Source: Emydura subglobosa (Eukaryota > Chordata > Testudines > Chelidae). From it: a DNA stretch of 64,000 bases. The DNA lies in NCBI GenBank assembly GCA_007922225.1, contig ML680086.1, forward strand, positions 6,280,997-6,344,996, written 5' to 3'. A program made the position numbers and the translations under genes. Positions 20,426 to 31,211 of the stretch are shown here, piece after piece; position 1 is the first letter of the stretch; each line of letters starts with the position of its first letter. The notes beneath the pieces were generated by a model that saw only the letters and a list, made by a program, of their open reading frames with translations, was not told the origin of the DNA and ran no database searches.

Positions 20426-22995
20426 GACAGCCCTAGGAGGGAAGCAGGCGGTTGAGCTTCCCAGATCCTCGGAAGAGGCCTGGAAGTTAGCAGAACCTTT
20501 TCCCTCATGGAAAGGGAACCCAAGTACCCATTGATAAAAAAGAGGGAAGAGACTGTATGCTATAACTTGTGCTGGAGACCGTGGCGAACTTTGGAGAGAG
20601 GCCAATAACCCGGCTGGGACTGCCAACAGGTTTTGCCCTTTTAATTTCTTCTGCTGCCCTTGAATTGTTTGTTTCCCATGGAAGTCCAAAAAGGGGAGAA
20701 CTTATCAGAAGGCTTTGGCCAGAGTGCTGAGAGCCTTGCAACACTAGACGGCCCTGAACGCTTCTGCCTGAAGCACGTCCCATGCAACTGCCAACGGAGG
20801 TGTGCAGTGGGGCCACATCCTTGATTTACCCAACAGTTACCATTCTAAGAGGGTTGGGTGTCCTGGTTCTCTCAGAAGCTGGGCACAACCCTACAGTCAC
20901 TTACACCAGAGTTTTCCCAGCTTAAAAAACATGCAAAAATATGCAAATAGACCTAAGGATCAGAGTGGTTTGCAAACAACAGCTTTGCATGAGAGGAAAC
21001 TGTGGTTAAGACTCTGCTTTGGGAATCAGGAGAGGTGGGTTTAGGCTATTTTGTCTCTCTGTGCCTCAATCCCCATCTGTAAAAAGGGGCTTGTTGATAT
21101 AGACTGTGAGCTTCCTATGGCAGGGATCGTCTCTCCCAGTACACATAAGCAGCACCCAACACAGAGGGGGCTGTTAGACATTCCTGCAATGGGCAAATAA
21201 CTTGTACAATTGATGGGACTTGCAATCAGAGACTCATCAAGTGGTAAAATATGTTCCACAAAGCTCCTGAGGGAAATGGAGCAACGAGTCCCAGCGTTGG
21301 TGGTGCTGCAAACCAGTGGAGCAGCATCCAGGGACCAAGTGACAGCCACTCTGGATTCAGCATTGGATTATCCCCAAACCATTGCCCAACATTACTGAAA
21401 CCCCAGGGCCTGTGTAGCTGGCACCATGCTGCAGTGGAGTAATTCAGCAGAGTGCAGAGTGTGGTGTGGGCAGCTGGCATTGAACTACCAAGTTCTGCAA
21501 GTGGCAGCTCAGAGCTGACGCGCATTTCTGTGATGCTGCTACTCCATGCTGGGGGGAAGCGTGCACCCCAATGCCATGGCAATGCATGGTCTCACTGTGC
21601 ATGCGGAGATGAATTGGTCCAGCTTGCAATTCAAAGTGAGGGGCCATCCACGAGGCTACATGTTTAGGTGAGACAGGAACTTAAGGTGCATACCAGTGTC
21701 TTCTAGACACACAGGACTCTTTCCATGGCACCAGCCCAGCCAAAGCACTTGGGAGCATTGTGTCTCATGAGCTCTCTGCACTGGGCACACATCCACTGTC
21801 ACACCCGCTAATGGAGCGCAGCATGCACTGCCCTCTGGGATCAGTCAGCTGTGCTGTGTGGGGAGAGAGAGGGTTGAGAACCACAACCTGCCTCTTTCCT
21901 ATACCTGCCTCCCCTTTTGGGGTTACTAGTGCCCAGGGAAGACAAACAGGGTGCAGTGCCCATCCTCTGCAGAGCACAGGTGCTGCAGGTGGGGCTGTCT
22001 CCTCTGCAGTTAAGGGAAAGGCTCACAGCCCTATTCTTGGCCTCATCCAGTACCCACAGGGGATATTTCCTTTGCTAGCAGCTGCATGATTAATTTGCTC
22101 TTGCAGTAAACAAACATCTTTCCTTTACAAGTAACTTGCCGCCAGGCAAGGCACTGCCCTGCTTCCCCCATGGATGATTTGCAGTTTGGCAGGATAACAC
22201 ACTACAGCTGTGATGTAGTACTGAGCCCGGCGCACATCACTTTCCTCGGCATTGTGCGGTGGGACTGATGGAGTGAAGAGAGTGCATTCTGGAATCCTCA
22301 TCGAAAAGTCTCTTGCTGCTTCTTGGCAACCTGAAAGATTCTGTCTTTGGCATTAAGAGCCAATAAAACTGCAATGAAAGTTTCTTGTGTCCTCCCACAA
22401 ATCTTCTAACCAAGATTAGGGATGAAGCGGAGTATACGGATAGCTGATATCAGAGATGGGTCAGTTCCTGGCCATTTGCCATACTGGATCAAGTCCAAAT
22501 TCCTGCCTCCAATGGGAGATACTCATGCTTCAGAGGTAAGGGGAAGGGAGGGGGGGAAATCTCATGCAGCCAGCTTCTTGAAATACAGTGCATGGGTAAG
22601 TGTGAGATTCCTTTTCCGACCCCTGTGGCAATCAGGTTATGTCCTATGCTGGCTCTATGCCACTTGGGAATTCCTCTTACTCTGAAGGAATCCCCAACTG
22701 GCTGCTTAAACCAGCTTTGTTCCAGCCAGTTCAGCGTAAAGCAGACAGATCTGGCCCTAAATTTCGCAGCCATGTATTTTAATGGCCCGTATCCACCAAC
22801 CAATACCTTCTAAAGTGAGCAATAACTGTGTCGGTAACGCTTCAGAAATGCTGCAGGGCAGACCTGAGGGAAGAACCAGCGAATCTCTAACCACTCTTTA
22901 GCTTGTGGCAGCTTTATCCAAAGAAATCCCAAAGATCACAGGCTAAATGTTGTGTAACTTGTTCCAGAACTCAACACATTTCAGTAAAATCAGCT
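20426..22995. other. No gene recognised apart from a MIR-like SINE
   Basis: Includes a MIR-like copy at 20990-21165. The overlapping ORFs at 21041-21667 on both strands are chance-like. Confidence 0.4.
20990..21165 (+). repeat. MIR-like SINE fragment
   Basis: Carries GTGGTTAAGACTCTG, then GTCTCTCTGTGCCTCAATCC, CCCATCTGTAAAAAGGGG and an ATAGACTGTGAGCTTCC block, the order of the MIR/CORE-SINE body in amniotes. Its left half is degraded. Confidence 0.75.
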
Positions 22996-22999
22996 CACA

Positions 23000-23365
23000 C
23001 ATTCTGAAATTTCTACTGCAGGAAAAGTTTTTTTGTGGCATTTGTGGTCATGGCACCAAGTCTGAGCGGTGTATGGAAATTGTAAGCTGCTCCTTTAAAG
23101 GGTTAGGGTGATTTCCTGGTCCTGCTGGCAGGCGAGGGGTTCTGTGTGTGATCTGGACCTAGCAGCACTCTGCAGCCAGCCAGCCGAGAGTAGGTAGGAT
23201 GTGTTGTGCCTCTTTGTTGTAGCGAGCGGTCTGCTTTGTCTCCCTCTCTGTTTTTGAGTTCTTGGGTGTATTATTGTTTTGAATTCTAAGAAATAACAGT
23301 GTTATATTGCAGCCTTCCCGCAAGACTACGTATGGTTTTATCTGACATCCCTGTTATGTTGTGAA
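23000..23365 (+). mobile_element. LTR-like block (possible solo LTR)
   Basis: Contains a CTCCTTTAAAGGGTTAGG block near 23091, a pyrimidine-rich TTTGTCTCCCTCTCTG stretch, a possible polyadenylation word (AAATAACA near 23290) and a terminal TTGTGAACATAACA near 23355-23368. The order resembles U3-R-U5 of a retroviral LTR. If it begins TGTATGG at about 23070, it has TG...CA ends, but no target duplication was found. Confidence 0.35.
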
Positions 23366-23617
23366 CATAACAGTCTGATGTTCCACAGCCCTCCAGTTAC
23401 CCCATCGGGTGGGGTAAGGGACACAAACTACTGGGTCCAAAGAAAGAAAGCCCAGATGTATACCGATCTAACACACAGGAGGCAGCCTTTTCTGATCTTC
23501 ACTTAGGGAAAGCCATGTTGAATTGGGTTTAAAAAAAAAGAGAAGTGGACATTTATGTGGATACCAAGAATATCCAGTTAGAATAGTTACAGCTAACAAA
23601 CATTGTGGAATGTCTGT

Positions 23618-23815
23618 TTAAAGTTCATGGTTCAAGGCTTATGCCACTTGCTAACTACAAGAGAGACCTAATGGGGGCATATTATCCCATATCTGCCTAC
23701 TGCCGGGTTCCTGCTCCTTCCTCTGAAGCAGAGGATGCTGGCCACTGTCCGAGACAGTTCACTAAGCTAGATGGACCTTGTATCTGATCCAGTCTGGCCA
23801 TTTGCTTATTCCTGT
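23618..23815 (+). repeat. 3' tail of a CR1-type LINE, second subfamily
   Basis: Contains GTTCAAGGCTTATGCCAC, TTATCCCATATCTGCCTACT and the terminal GGCCACTGTCCGAGACAG then CTAGATGGACC and CCAGTCTGGCCATTTGC. This 3' end is the reverse complement of the starts of the minus-strand copies at 30432 and 54321, so all belong to one CR1 subfamily with an ATGGCNATTCC-type terminus. Confidence 0.75.
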
Positions 23816-24318
23816 TTAAAAAATCAAGTGCAGACAGCATTACTGTACCACTTATTACTCAACATATTACATTGGCCCTACTTTATATGTGTCTAGAGTG
23901 GTCCTCTAACTGTATCATATTAACACACAAAAACACTACATCGTGTCAGCAACTGAAGTCACTCAAGATAAGCAAGCAGCAATGCGAACACAAGAAATCA
24001 AGGGAATCCACAGTTATCACTGTGACACTCCCCACAAGAAACCAGGCTTCTGAGTTACTCCCCTCTCCCTGCCTGCCCTTAGCTTGAGGAAGTCTTGTCT
24101 GTACCTGTTGCGGATCAGCCCCTGAATCCTCCAGCCTCTAGTAACACAAGCACGGCCTGCCAGGCCTCGCCTTCTCTGTACAGGTAGTGAGAGGCACACA
24201 CCACACCCCAAGTCCTCCAAGGGGAGGTCTCTGCAGTGTCCAGCCCCTTATCTACTGAACACTCACAGAATTACCAGGCCTGCTGGCCCCAAAGGAGCAA
24301 TTCACTGCAGCGTACTAG

Positions 24319-24611
24319 CATAGGTGTGCGCAGCACACTTCATTAGGGTGTGCACACATTACCTAGGGAATTTTACCTGCGTCTTACCTGCCGCCGGAAA
24401 AACGTCCTTATGTTCGGTGGCAGCTCACACCGCGTGCCAGGTCCTTCCCCGCCGCCGAAAAAACTGCCGGCGTTCTTATGTTCGGCGGCAGCTCACATCA
24501 CCGATCACATCATTCCCCGCCGCCGGCAAAACTGCTGCATACTTAATTTTGGCGGGTATCTCGAGCCCTGTATTAGGGTGTGCCTGGGCACACCCCGTGC
24601 GCACGCCTATG
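24319..24611. mobile_element. hAT-type MITE, 293 bp, with inverted repeats and 8-bp target duplication
   Basis: The left end CATAGGTGTGCGCAG and the right end GTGCGCACGCCTATG form a 15-bp terminal inverted repeat with about two mismatches. Flanking octamers CGTACTAG (24311-24318) and CATACGAG (24612-24619) agree at six of eight positions, the size typical of hAT transposition. Inside are roughly 60-bp GC-rich subrepeats that each contain CCGCCGCCG and CTTATGTTCGG(T/C)GGCAGCTCACA (near 24391-24435 and 24450-24500), with a partial third. No transposase is encoded; mobilised in trans if at all. Confidence 0.82.
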
Positions 24612-25299
24612 CATACGAGTAATACCTTAGAATCTAGCTCAACTGAGCACACAGCACTTAGAGATGTCTGTAGTGAAAACAAGAATAAGCTGAATAACAA
24701 AGAACAGAGATTCAAGCGATAGTGAGTAAGAATATTGGAATTAAATAGTTACGTACAAAGCAATCATAGCACACTTTCTAAAGACTAAACTTAACTAACA
24801 AATTATCCTCTTGTCTAAGAACTTTGTCTGTCACCCAAAGTTCTCGCTAGAGCTTTCAACCAAGCCTCGCTGAGAGCCCTCTCGCATGGAACTCAGTAGC
24901 TGTCCATTTGTCTACCGTAGAAAATTATGTCGACCTAAGTGATGTTGGCATACAGCTGCCATAGTTATTATATCACTTGTGTGTGTGTGCACACTTGGCT
25001 CCTTGTGTCAGAGGAGCGTGTCCTCACCAGGACCTGTGCTTTTATCAATGCAGAGTGCAGTGCACTATGAGTGGGTATCCCACTGTGTAACTGACCACCA
25101 TCCAGCACAGGGTCTTTTAGGAAGTTCTTGCCATGCCTGATGGGCTGAAACAAGTCACGCGGAGGTGACTGGGAGCATGGGGTCAGCTTCCCATAATACA
25201 TTTTCCTTTCCATAATTTCATCTGCATCCCATAATTTTCATGCCTTCTTTTCAAAATCCCACAAACCTACGCAACCCTCCTTGCTGTCCACTGTCTGTG

Positions 25300-26657
25300 A
25301 CAGAAGCATGGAGCCCGCACAGCTCTGCACTATTGTTGTGAGCATTGCAAGCACGGGATGCATAATCCTGGAGTATATGCCATGCCACAATAGGAGCTGT
25401 GGGAAACATGACAGTTCCTTGGAAGCTAGACTGCTGTGGGGCATAGAAAGAAACAATTCAAGGTTCTTGGTGGCATTCACTGAACAACTCCAGATGGTGG
25501 AGCACTGGTTCTGAGTCCAAGAAACAAGCACTGACTGGTGGGATTGTGTCATCATGCAGGTTTGGGATGACGAGCAGTGGCTGCAGAACTTTCGGATGTG
25601 CAAGGCCACATTCCTGGATCTGTGTGCTGAACTTGTCTAAGCCCTCCAGCTCAGAGACATCAAAATGAGAGCTACACTGAGAGCTGAGACGTGAGTGGTA
25701 ATTGCACTGTGGAAACTTGCAATGCCAGACTGCCACTGGTCAGTTGGGAATCAATTTTGAGTCAGGAAATAGAGGCCGTTGTCATGCAGGCATACACTGC
25801 CATTAATCACCTCCCCGATATGCAGGCCTGTGACTCTGGGAAATGTGCAGGACATAGTGGATGGTTTTGCAGCAATGGGGCGATAGATGACACACATCCC
25901 TATTTTGGCACCAGACCACCTTGGCACAGAGTATGTCAACAGAAAGGGCTAATTTTCTATTGTAATGCAAGTGCTGGTGGATCACCGGGGATGCTTCAAC
26001 AACATCAGTGTGGGCTGGTCAGAGAAGGTGCATGATGCTCACATCTTTAAGAACACAGGGCTGTTCAGAAAGCTGCAACCAAGGGCTTCCTTTCCCGACT
26101 GGTGGATTACCACTGGGAATGTTGAAATACCGATAGTGAGCCTGCGGGACCCAGCCTAGCCCTTGCTCCCAGGGCTCATGAAGCTGTACACCAGCCTCCT
26201 CGACAGCACCATGGAGCGTTTCAGCTACAGGCTCAGCAGGGGCAGAACAACAGTTGTATGTGCTTTTGGTCACTTGAAGGATGGCTGGCGTGGTTTGCTT
26301 TCCCGATTGGACGGCAATGATTCTAGTTGTACATGGCAATGGAACTGAAGACTGGTGGTGAACCCATGGGTGGTGGAGATTCTAGCTGATATCTCACTTC
26401 TACGGGTGACAGAGGCAGAGAGAGCACAGCTGCTGCTGCTGGCTTCCCCGTACTGCTCAGGCCCATGTGCTGCTAGCCTGTGTACTGTATTGGTGTCTGC
26501 TGAAGTAATCGCTGAGTGGCGTGGGAAAGTGTTCTACCATGGCGGAAGAAATAAGGCAGCCCTCTCCAGAAACCCTCGGCAGAGGATTGCAGAGTACCTC
26601 CATGAAGGTTTCATGGAGATCACTATGGAGGATTCACAGCCCAGCCCCTGCACATAA
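25300..26657 (+). pseudogene. Harbinger (HARBI1-like) transposase, inactive
   Basis: Harbinger transposases are DDE nucleases that cut and join element ends. Seen here: a DNA-binding N-terminal part with YMPCHNR (near 25380), the first-Asp block AIDDTH (near 25880), LAPDHLGTEYVNRKG, then QVLVDHRGCFNNISVGWSEK with VHDAHIFKNTGLFRKLQ (25965-26070), the second-Asp block RDPA (near 26150, GDPAY in active relatives) followed by a stop, and TTVVCAFGHLKDGW (near 26250). In active relatives that last block carries the catalytic Glu (VECAFGRLK); here it is Val. Frameshifts near 25900 and stops at about 25950 and 26158 break the frame. The tail to 26657 is open (100 residues). Confidence 0.85.
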
Positions 26658-26789
26658 ACTGCTCCGTGTGGCCCCCACTGCCTAACTCTAGAGGGGACTG
26701 AAAAGCAGATAGCAACTCTCCCTCTCTTGGTTGTTCCATTACTTCTCCTACTGCAAGTCTAGATGAGTAAATCAAAAGATGGGTCCTGC

Positions 26790-27390
26790 TACTCTGAGTG
26801 TGCCATTTCTTTCATTTCAAAGCAAGCTGCATGCTTACCATAGGTTCCTTCCCCTGAGTCAGGTTCGCCCGTACTGGGCTGTTGGAAATGGCTGGACTGT
26901 AGTGGAGTCACAAACAGGTCCTGGCTTGCTGTGCAGAAGGATCCTCTGGTTGCCTGACCCCCTGCTCCCTCCTCCTCTTCCTCATCCACTTCTTCCTGCT
27001 CGCAGTTCATGGCAGGGACCTGTGACTTGGGCTTCTCAAAAGTATCCCTGGGGATCTTGGAGATGGTGGTGGGGTCTCCACCAAAGACGGTGTGCGGCTC
27101 TTTGTAAAAGTGGCAGGTCTGCGGCTCAGCACCAGATTGATGACTGGCCTCCCTGGCCTTGTGTTATGTCTGCTGCAGGTCTTTGGCTTTCACGCCGCAC
27201 TTCTGATGGTCCCTGTTGTGGCCCTTCTCCTGCATCCCCCCAGTGATCTGCTCACAGATATCCACATTTCTACATCCGGTTCAGAGCTGCGCCTGCACAG
27301 ATTTTTCTCCCCACAGGCCCTGGAGATTCAATATCTCCTGTCTACTCCAGACAAGTGGGTGTCTGGAGCACGGTCAGCTGGGCGATAACA
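26790..27390 (-). pseudogene. Harbinger-associated Myb/SANT-like DNA-binding protein, inactive
   Basis: Read on the minus strand, the segment gives the trihelix/Myb-SANT pattern found in the second protein of Harbinger elements: a VSRSLGGMQEKGHNRDHQKC helix region (near 27250-27190), KAKDLQQT, EANHQSGAEPQTCHFYKEL (near 27150-27095), and the open C-terminal stretch MNCEQEEVDEEEEEGAGG with an acidic run (27010 downward, 73 residues). The frame changes at least once and has early stops near 27330 and 27170. The protein normally helps bring the transposase to the nucleus and to the ends. Confidence 0.8.
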
Positions 27391-28399
27391 CTCAGCAAGT
27401 GAGAGCTGTTAGTTGTGCTCACCAAGCCAGGCAACCAGGGAAAGCAATTTCAAAACTTTTTGGGGCTTTAAAGTGTGTGTGTGGGGAGGAGGGGGCTTCT
27501 AGTTTCCATGACCCCTGGGCAGTGGAGTTCACAATGGTGACCAAAGTGGTGGGACAGCTGCTGGTAACTGCTAGTAACTGTTGACCTAAGTAATGCAGTT
27601 TCTACGCTCTCACTGTGTCAACCTAACTACACTGACTGACTCTACATTGCTCGGGGAGGCAGAGTCATTAAATCAGTGTAGCAGGTCACGTACGTCAGCA
27701 GAAGCCAAATTTAAGTGAAGACACATCCAGAACTAGGGTGACATAAGCTGTCTTGCATCATTCTACCTGTGTAGTGTAGATCAGACCTAGGTGAAGCTTG
27801 CCAGGTTCTCCTCATTGCCCTCCAAATATACTAGAACAAACCTCTGACGTCACCTAAAGAGTACCCCCACACCTGTTTACCAGTTCCTGTTAGTTTCCTT
27901 CTGAAGTCACTGCTGGCATTGACTTAGAATGTCAATGGCTGCCTATCATGACCCAGACAATACTCCATTTACTTGTAAACAGACAGAGGGACAAACTTGC
28001 CTGCTTTTCATCTTTCCTGGAGACCAATCCCTAGACACAGACCTTAAGGACACAGTTTTCAGTGTATGTAACATAACTCCTTACAACATCTGTATATGCA
28101 TTTTGTAATGATATTGGTTGCCAGAAGAACACAGGCTTTCATTAGAGACCTCACAGAGACCTTTTTGGTGAACTATAATGTAAATACCAGACCCAAGGAA
28201 TTCCTGTAACCCTTATGCACCCTTGTGCCCTCTACCAGTTGGCATCAGGAAGTCCCTGATTACAAACACACAGCACAACCACTGATCCACAAGACCTTTA
28301 AGAATGTGCAATCTTTATCAGAGCACAGAATGCATGGGTGACAAACATCACGTTACAAGAGAAATGCCACAGAGAAACCTTGGAAAAATTCCACCCCAC

Positions 28400-29161
28400 A
28401 GTGCCCAAGTAGATCTTGAACTCTATCCTGGGAAACAGTGTCTCTGAAAAAGATTTGAGGGGCTTGGTGGATGATCAGCTGAACATGAATGCCCAGTGTG
28501 ATGTGTGGCCAAAGGGGTTAATGCAATCCTTGGATGCATAAGCAGGGGAATCTCGAATAGGAATAGAGAAGAGATTATTTTACCTCTGTATTTGACACTG
28601 GTATAACTGCTGCTGGAATCCTGTGTCTGGTTCTGGTGTGTGCAATTCAAGGAGGATGTTGATAAATTGGTAAGGGTTCAGAGAAGAGCCAGGAGAATGA
28701 TTAGAGGATTAGAAAACAGATATATAGAGACAGACAGATATAGAGAAACAGATTATAGAGAGAGAGAGACTCAAGGAGCTCCATCTGTTTAGTTTGACAA
28801 GAGACGTTAACAGGTGACTTGATTACAGTCTAGAAGTACCTACATGGGGAACAAATATTTAATAGTGGGCTCTTCAATCTAGCAGAGAAAGGTGTAACAT
28901 GATCCAATGGCTGGAAGTTAAAGCAAGACAAATTCAGACTGGAATTAAGGTGTACATTTTTTACAGTGAGAGTAACTAACCATTGGAACAACTTATCAAG
29001 GATTCTCCATCACTGTCAACTTTTTAAATCTAGATTGGATGTTTTTCTAAAAGATCTGCTCTAGGAATTATTGTGGGGCAGGTTTCTGGCCTATGTTATA
29101 TAGGAGGTCAGACTAGATGATCATGGTGGTCCCTTCTGGACTTGGAATTTATGAGTTTATG
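28400..29161 (+). mobile_element. Old CR1 copy, 5'-truncated, third subfamily
   Basis: Plus-strand CR1. Translated traces of the C-terminal ORF2 region are visible: LGGLVDDQLNM-like near 28460, GAIQGGC-like near 28650, RMIRGLEN near 28697, and LKELHLFSLTR-like near 28770. The 3' end reads GAGGTCAGACTAGATGATCA and TGGTGGTCCCTTCTGGAC (29105-29140), the terminus of a subfamily whose reverse complement begins the copy at 43853. Many stops. A GATA/GAGA-rich run interrupts it at 28716-28773. Confidence 0.87.
28716..28773 (+). repeat. Purine-rich simple repeat (ATAGAGA/ACAGATA)
   Basis: Runs of ATAGAGA and ACAGATA words inside the CR1 copy at the point where other copies have ATGACCTATGAAGAAAG-like sequence, so it looks like local expansion within the element. 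Confidence 0.7.
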
Positions 29162-29165
29162 AAAA

Positions 29166-30431
29166 TGATATCAAAAGAAACTCAAAAATCATGTTCAGGT
29201 CTGAGTAGCTGGAGAGGGGTCACCTGAATGTCAGGGGTTTGTTTGAAAACAGGTCATTGTTCTTCCTCTGGAGCTACATTGTGATTCATTCAACACATAA
29301 CTAACAAATAATGTAGCATCTCAATTCCTTTTCTCTTTGATTTTACATCCATGAAAAACTTTTCAGTTGTATCTTGCCTCTGAAGTTGCTGGTTTTATCT
29401 GAAAGTTGTCTCTGTTGCTCTAAAATAGAATAAACAGACTTTTCATTTCATAAAATGCCATTCTCCCATCCCTAATTTAAATAGCAAAAGCAAGTGGATT
29501 GCTCTGTTTATACATAGTTAGTTACACAGACGCTTTGCGGTACCATGAGTGATCACTAGGTGACTCTGATGCACTGCTGGAATGGCTCTGCAAGTACTTC
29601 TGCCTGGCTGGAAAGGTGTTTATTGATGGCAAATACTCACAAAGAGCATTTGCAGGGGCCCTGCTCCCTAGCAATGAAATCTGAGATCCTTCAAATACTG
29701 CAGCAGTGAAGCAATGGTGTCTCAAACCACTATTTGGGGAAGCCCTTACTTCCCTGCCATTTGCCTGGTGGCACCCTTAACTCAAGGGTGCAGTGATCAT
29801 CCCCAGTGTTTGAGGAGTTCAGATCCAATCTCTTGATTCCGACCATTTTCAGATTAGATCAGTGTGACACTCAATGGCCCTCTATAATGGGCGGTGATCT
29901 ATTAGTGAGCTGTGAGCCAGGCACAGTATGCGACCTCTCCACCACTCCCATGACCACAGTGGTCTGAGATGACTTGGGTCCTGGGGAATGTCATTCAAAT
30001 GACCCAAATAATGAGGCAAGTCTCAAGGTGGTCAGAGGTTCAGTTCAGTTTGGAGAGTTCTAAGCCTCTCCACTTTGAATCTTTCAAAACCTGTTGGAAT
30101 TCTCAGGATGTCGGATGCTGGGGAAGGGCAAAGCAAATGAAAAATGCTCCAAATAAAGCTAGTTGGACATTTGCAAATCTGCAGGCGCGTTCTGCTCACA
30201 ATTAAGTTACCCCATGTCCTAGGCAACCATTGCATTCCTTGGAATAGAGCTACAGTAAAGTCAGGCTTCTCCCCAAATTTTATTTGATCAACTTGATAAT
30301 CAGATTTTTCCCCCCTGAATTCTTCGTATTACATTGTGCCCATGTTTGATAGGCACTACAGCTGCACCCTAGTCCTTCTTCACTCCCATGGCTAGAAACT
30401 AGTGCAAGTCTCTTTCTTGAGCATGTTGTTT
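29166..30431. other. No gene or repeat recognised
   Basis: AT-rich sequence with short chance ORFs only. Confidence 0.4.
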
Positions 30432-31165
30432 AGGACCATAGGAATTGCCACATTGGATCAGAATCAAAGCCCATCTAGTCTAACATCCTCTCTCCAACAG
30501 TGGCCAGCATCACATACTTCAGAGGAAGGTACAGGAATCCTGCAGTGGCATATGTGGGATGATCTGCCCCCAATATTGGATCTCATATTAGTCTCTAGCA
30601 GTTAGAGATTGGCTTAATCACTGAAGCAAGAGGTTTAATATCCCTTCTATAACGCTATTAGTATTAACTAATACAATTCTGGATATTATTATCCATAGAA
30701 ACTGGTTACATTTCTGGCCTCTATGACTTCCTGTGGCTGTGAGTTTCATAGTCTAATCATATGCTGTAGGGAAAGTATTTCCTTTTATTGATTTTGAATT
30801 TTCTAGCTTGTAATTTCAGTCACAGTCCCCTTGCTCTTATGTTGTGAGTCAAGGAGAACAGATGTTCCCAATCTACCTTCTCCAGACAATTCAGTATTTT
30901 ATATACTTTAAATTCTTATTTGTCTCCTTTCTAAGGCAACAATACTTTTGCAATCTCTCTTCACAGGAGAGTTTTTCCAGCCCTTTGATCATTCTCCTCA
31001 ACCTTGTCCAAATCCCCACTAATTTTACAATATCGTTTTTGAGAGGGGGGTGACTAGTGCTACCCCCAGTATCAGGATGAGACCAGACCATTGATTTAAA
31101 TAGTGCTATGATAATATTCTCTGTTATTCTCCATCCCATTCCTTAGCCTTTCTAACAATTTTTTT
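30432..31165 (-). mobile_element. Old CR1 copy, second subfamily
   Basis: The left end (3' terminus) reads GACCATAGGAATTGCCACAT then TGGATCAGA, the reverse complement of the tail at 23618-23815. The body covers the 3' UTR and the ORF2 C-terminus; on the minus strand RRMIKGLEKLSCEERLQ (31000-30950) is the conserved CR1 C-terminal block. Heavily decayed. Confidence 0.87.
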
Positions 31166-31211
31166 TATGCATATTCAGCAGAAGTCTCCATGGAGCTGTC
31201 GAGAGTGATGC

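Larger units (their letters stand above)
24905..27788 (+). mobile_element. Harbinger DNA transposon, decayed copy with both genes
   Basis: About 2.9 kb carrying a plus-strand DDE transposase (25300-26657) and a minus-strand Myb/SANT-like gene (26790-27390), the two-gene convergent layout typical of vertebrate Harbinger elements. The ends are approximate: left near TTTGTCTACCGTAG (24906) followed by TATGTCGACCTAAG, right near GTGTAGTGTAGATCAGACC (27770-27787), which are roughly inverted. A TGACCTAAGTAATGC stretch (27583) mirrors the left subterminal word. Both genes have stops and frameshifts, so the copy is dead. A short related MITE lies at 38598-38879. Confidence 0.85.
23985..28270 (-). other. 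Older dispersed repeat apparently split by a hAT MITE and a Harbinger element
   Basis: The three non-coding pieces 23985-24310, 24620-24904 and 27789-28270 read like successive parts of one turtle dispersed repeat that I recall from other loci; the hAT MITE and the Harbinger copy sit between them. The order is consistent with two insertions into one older element. The class is unknown to me (LTR-derived is possible) and the claim rests on memory. Confidence 0.35.

Noticed and set aside
24386..24540. GC-rich CCGCCG subrepeats as a possible CRISPR-like or CpG-island feature
   Set aside because: They lie wholly inside a hAT MITE with clear ends; no spacer variety and too few units.
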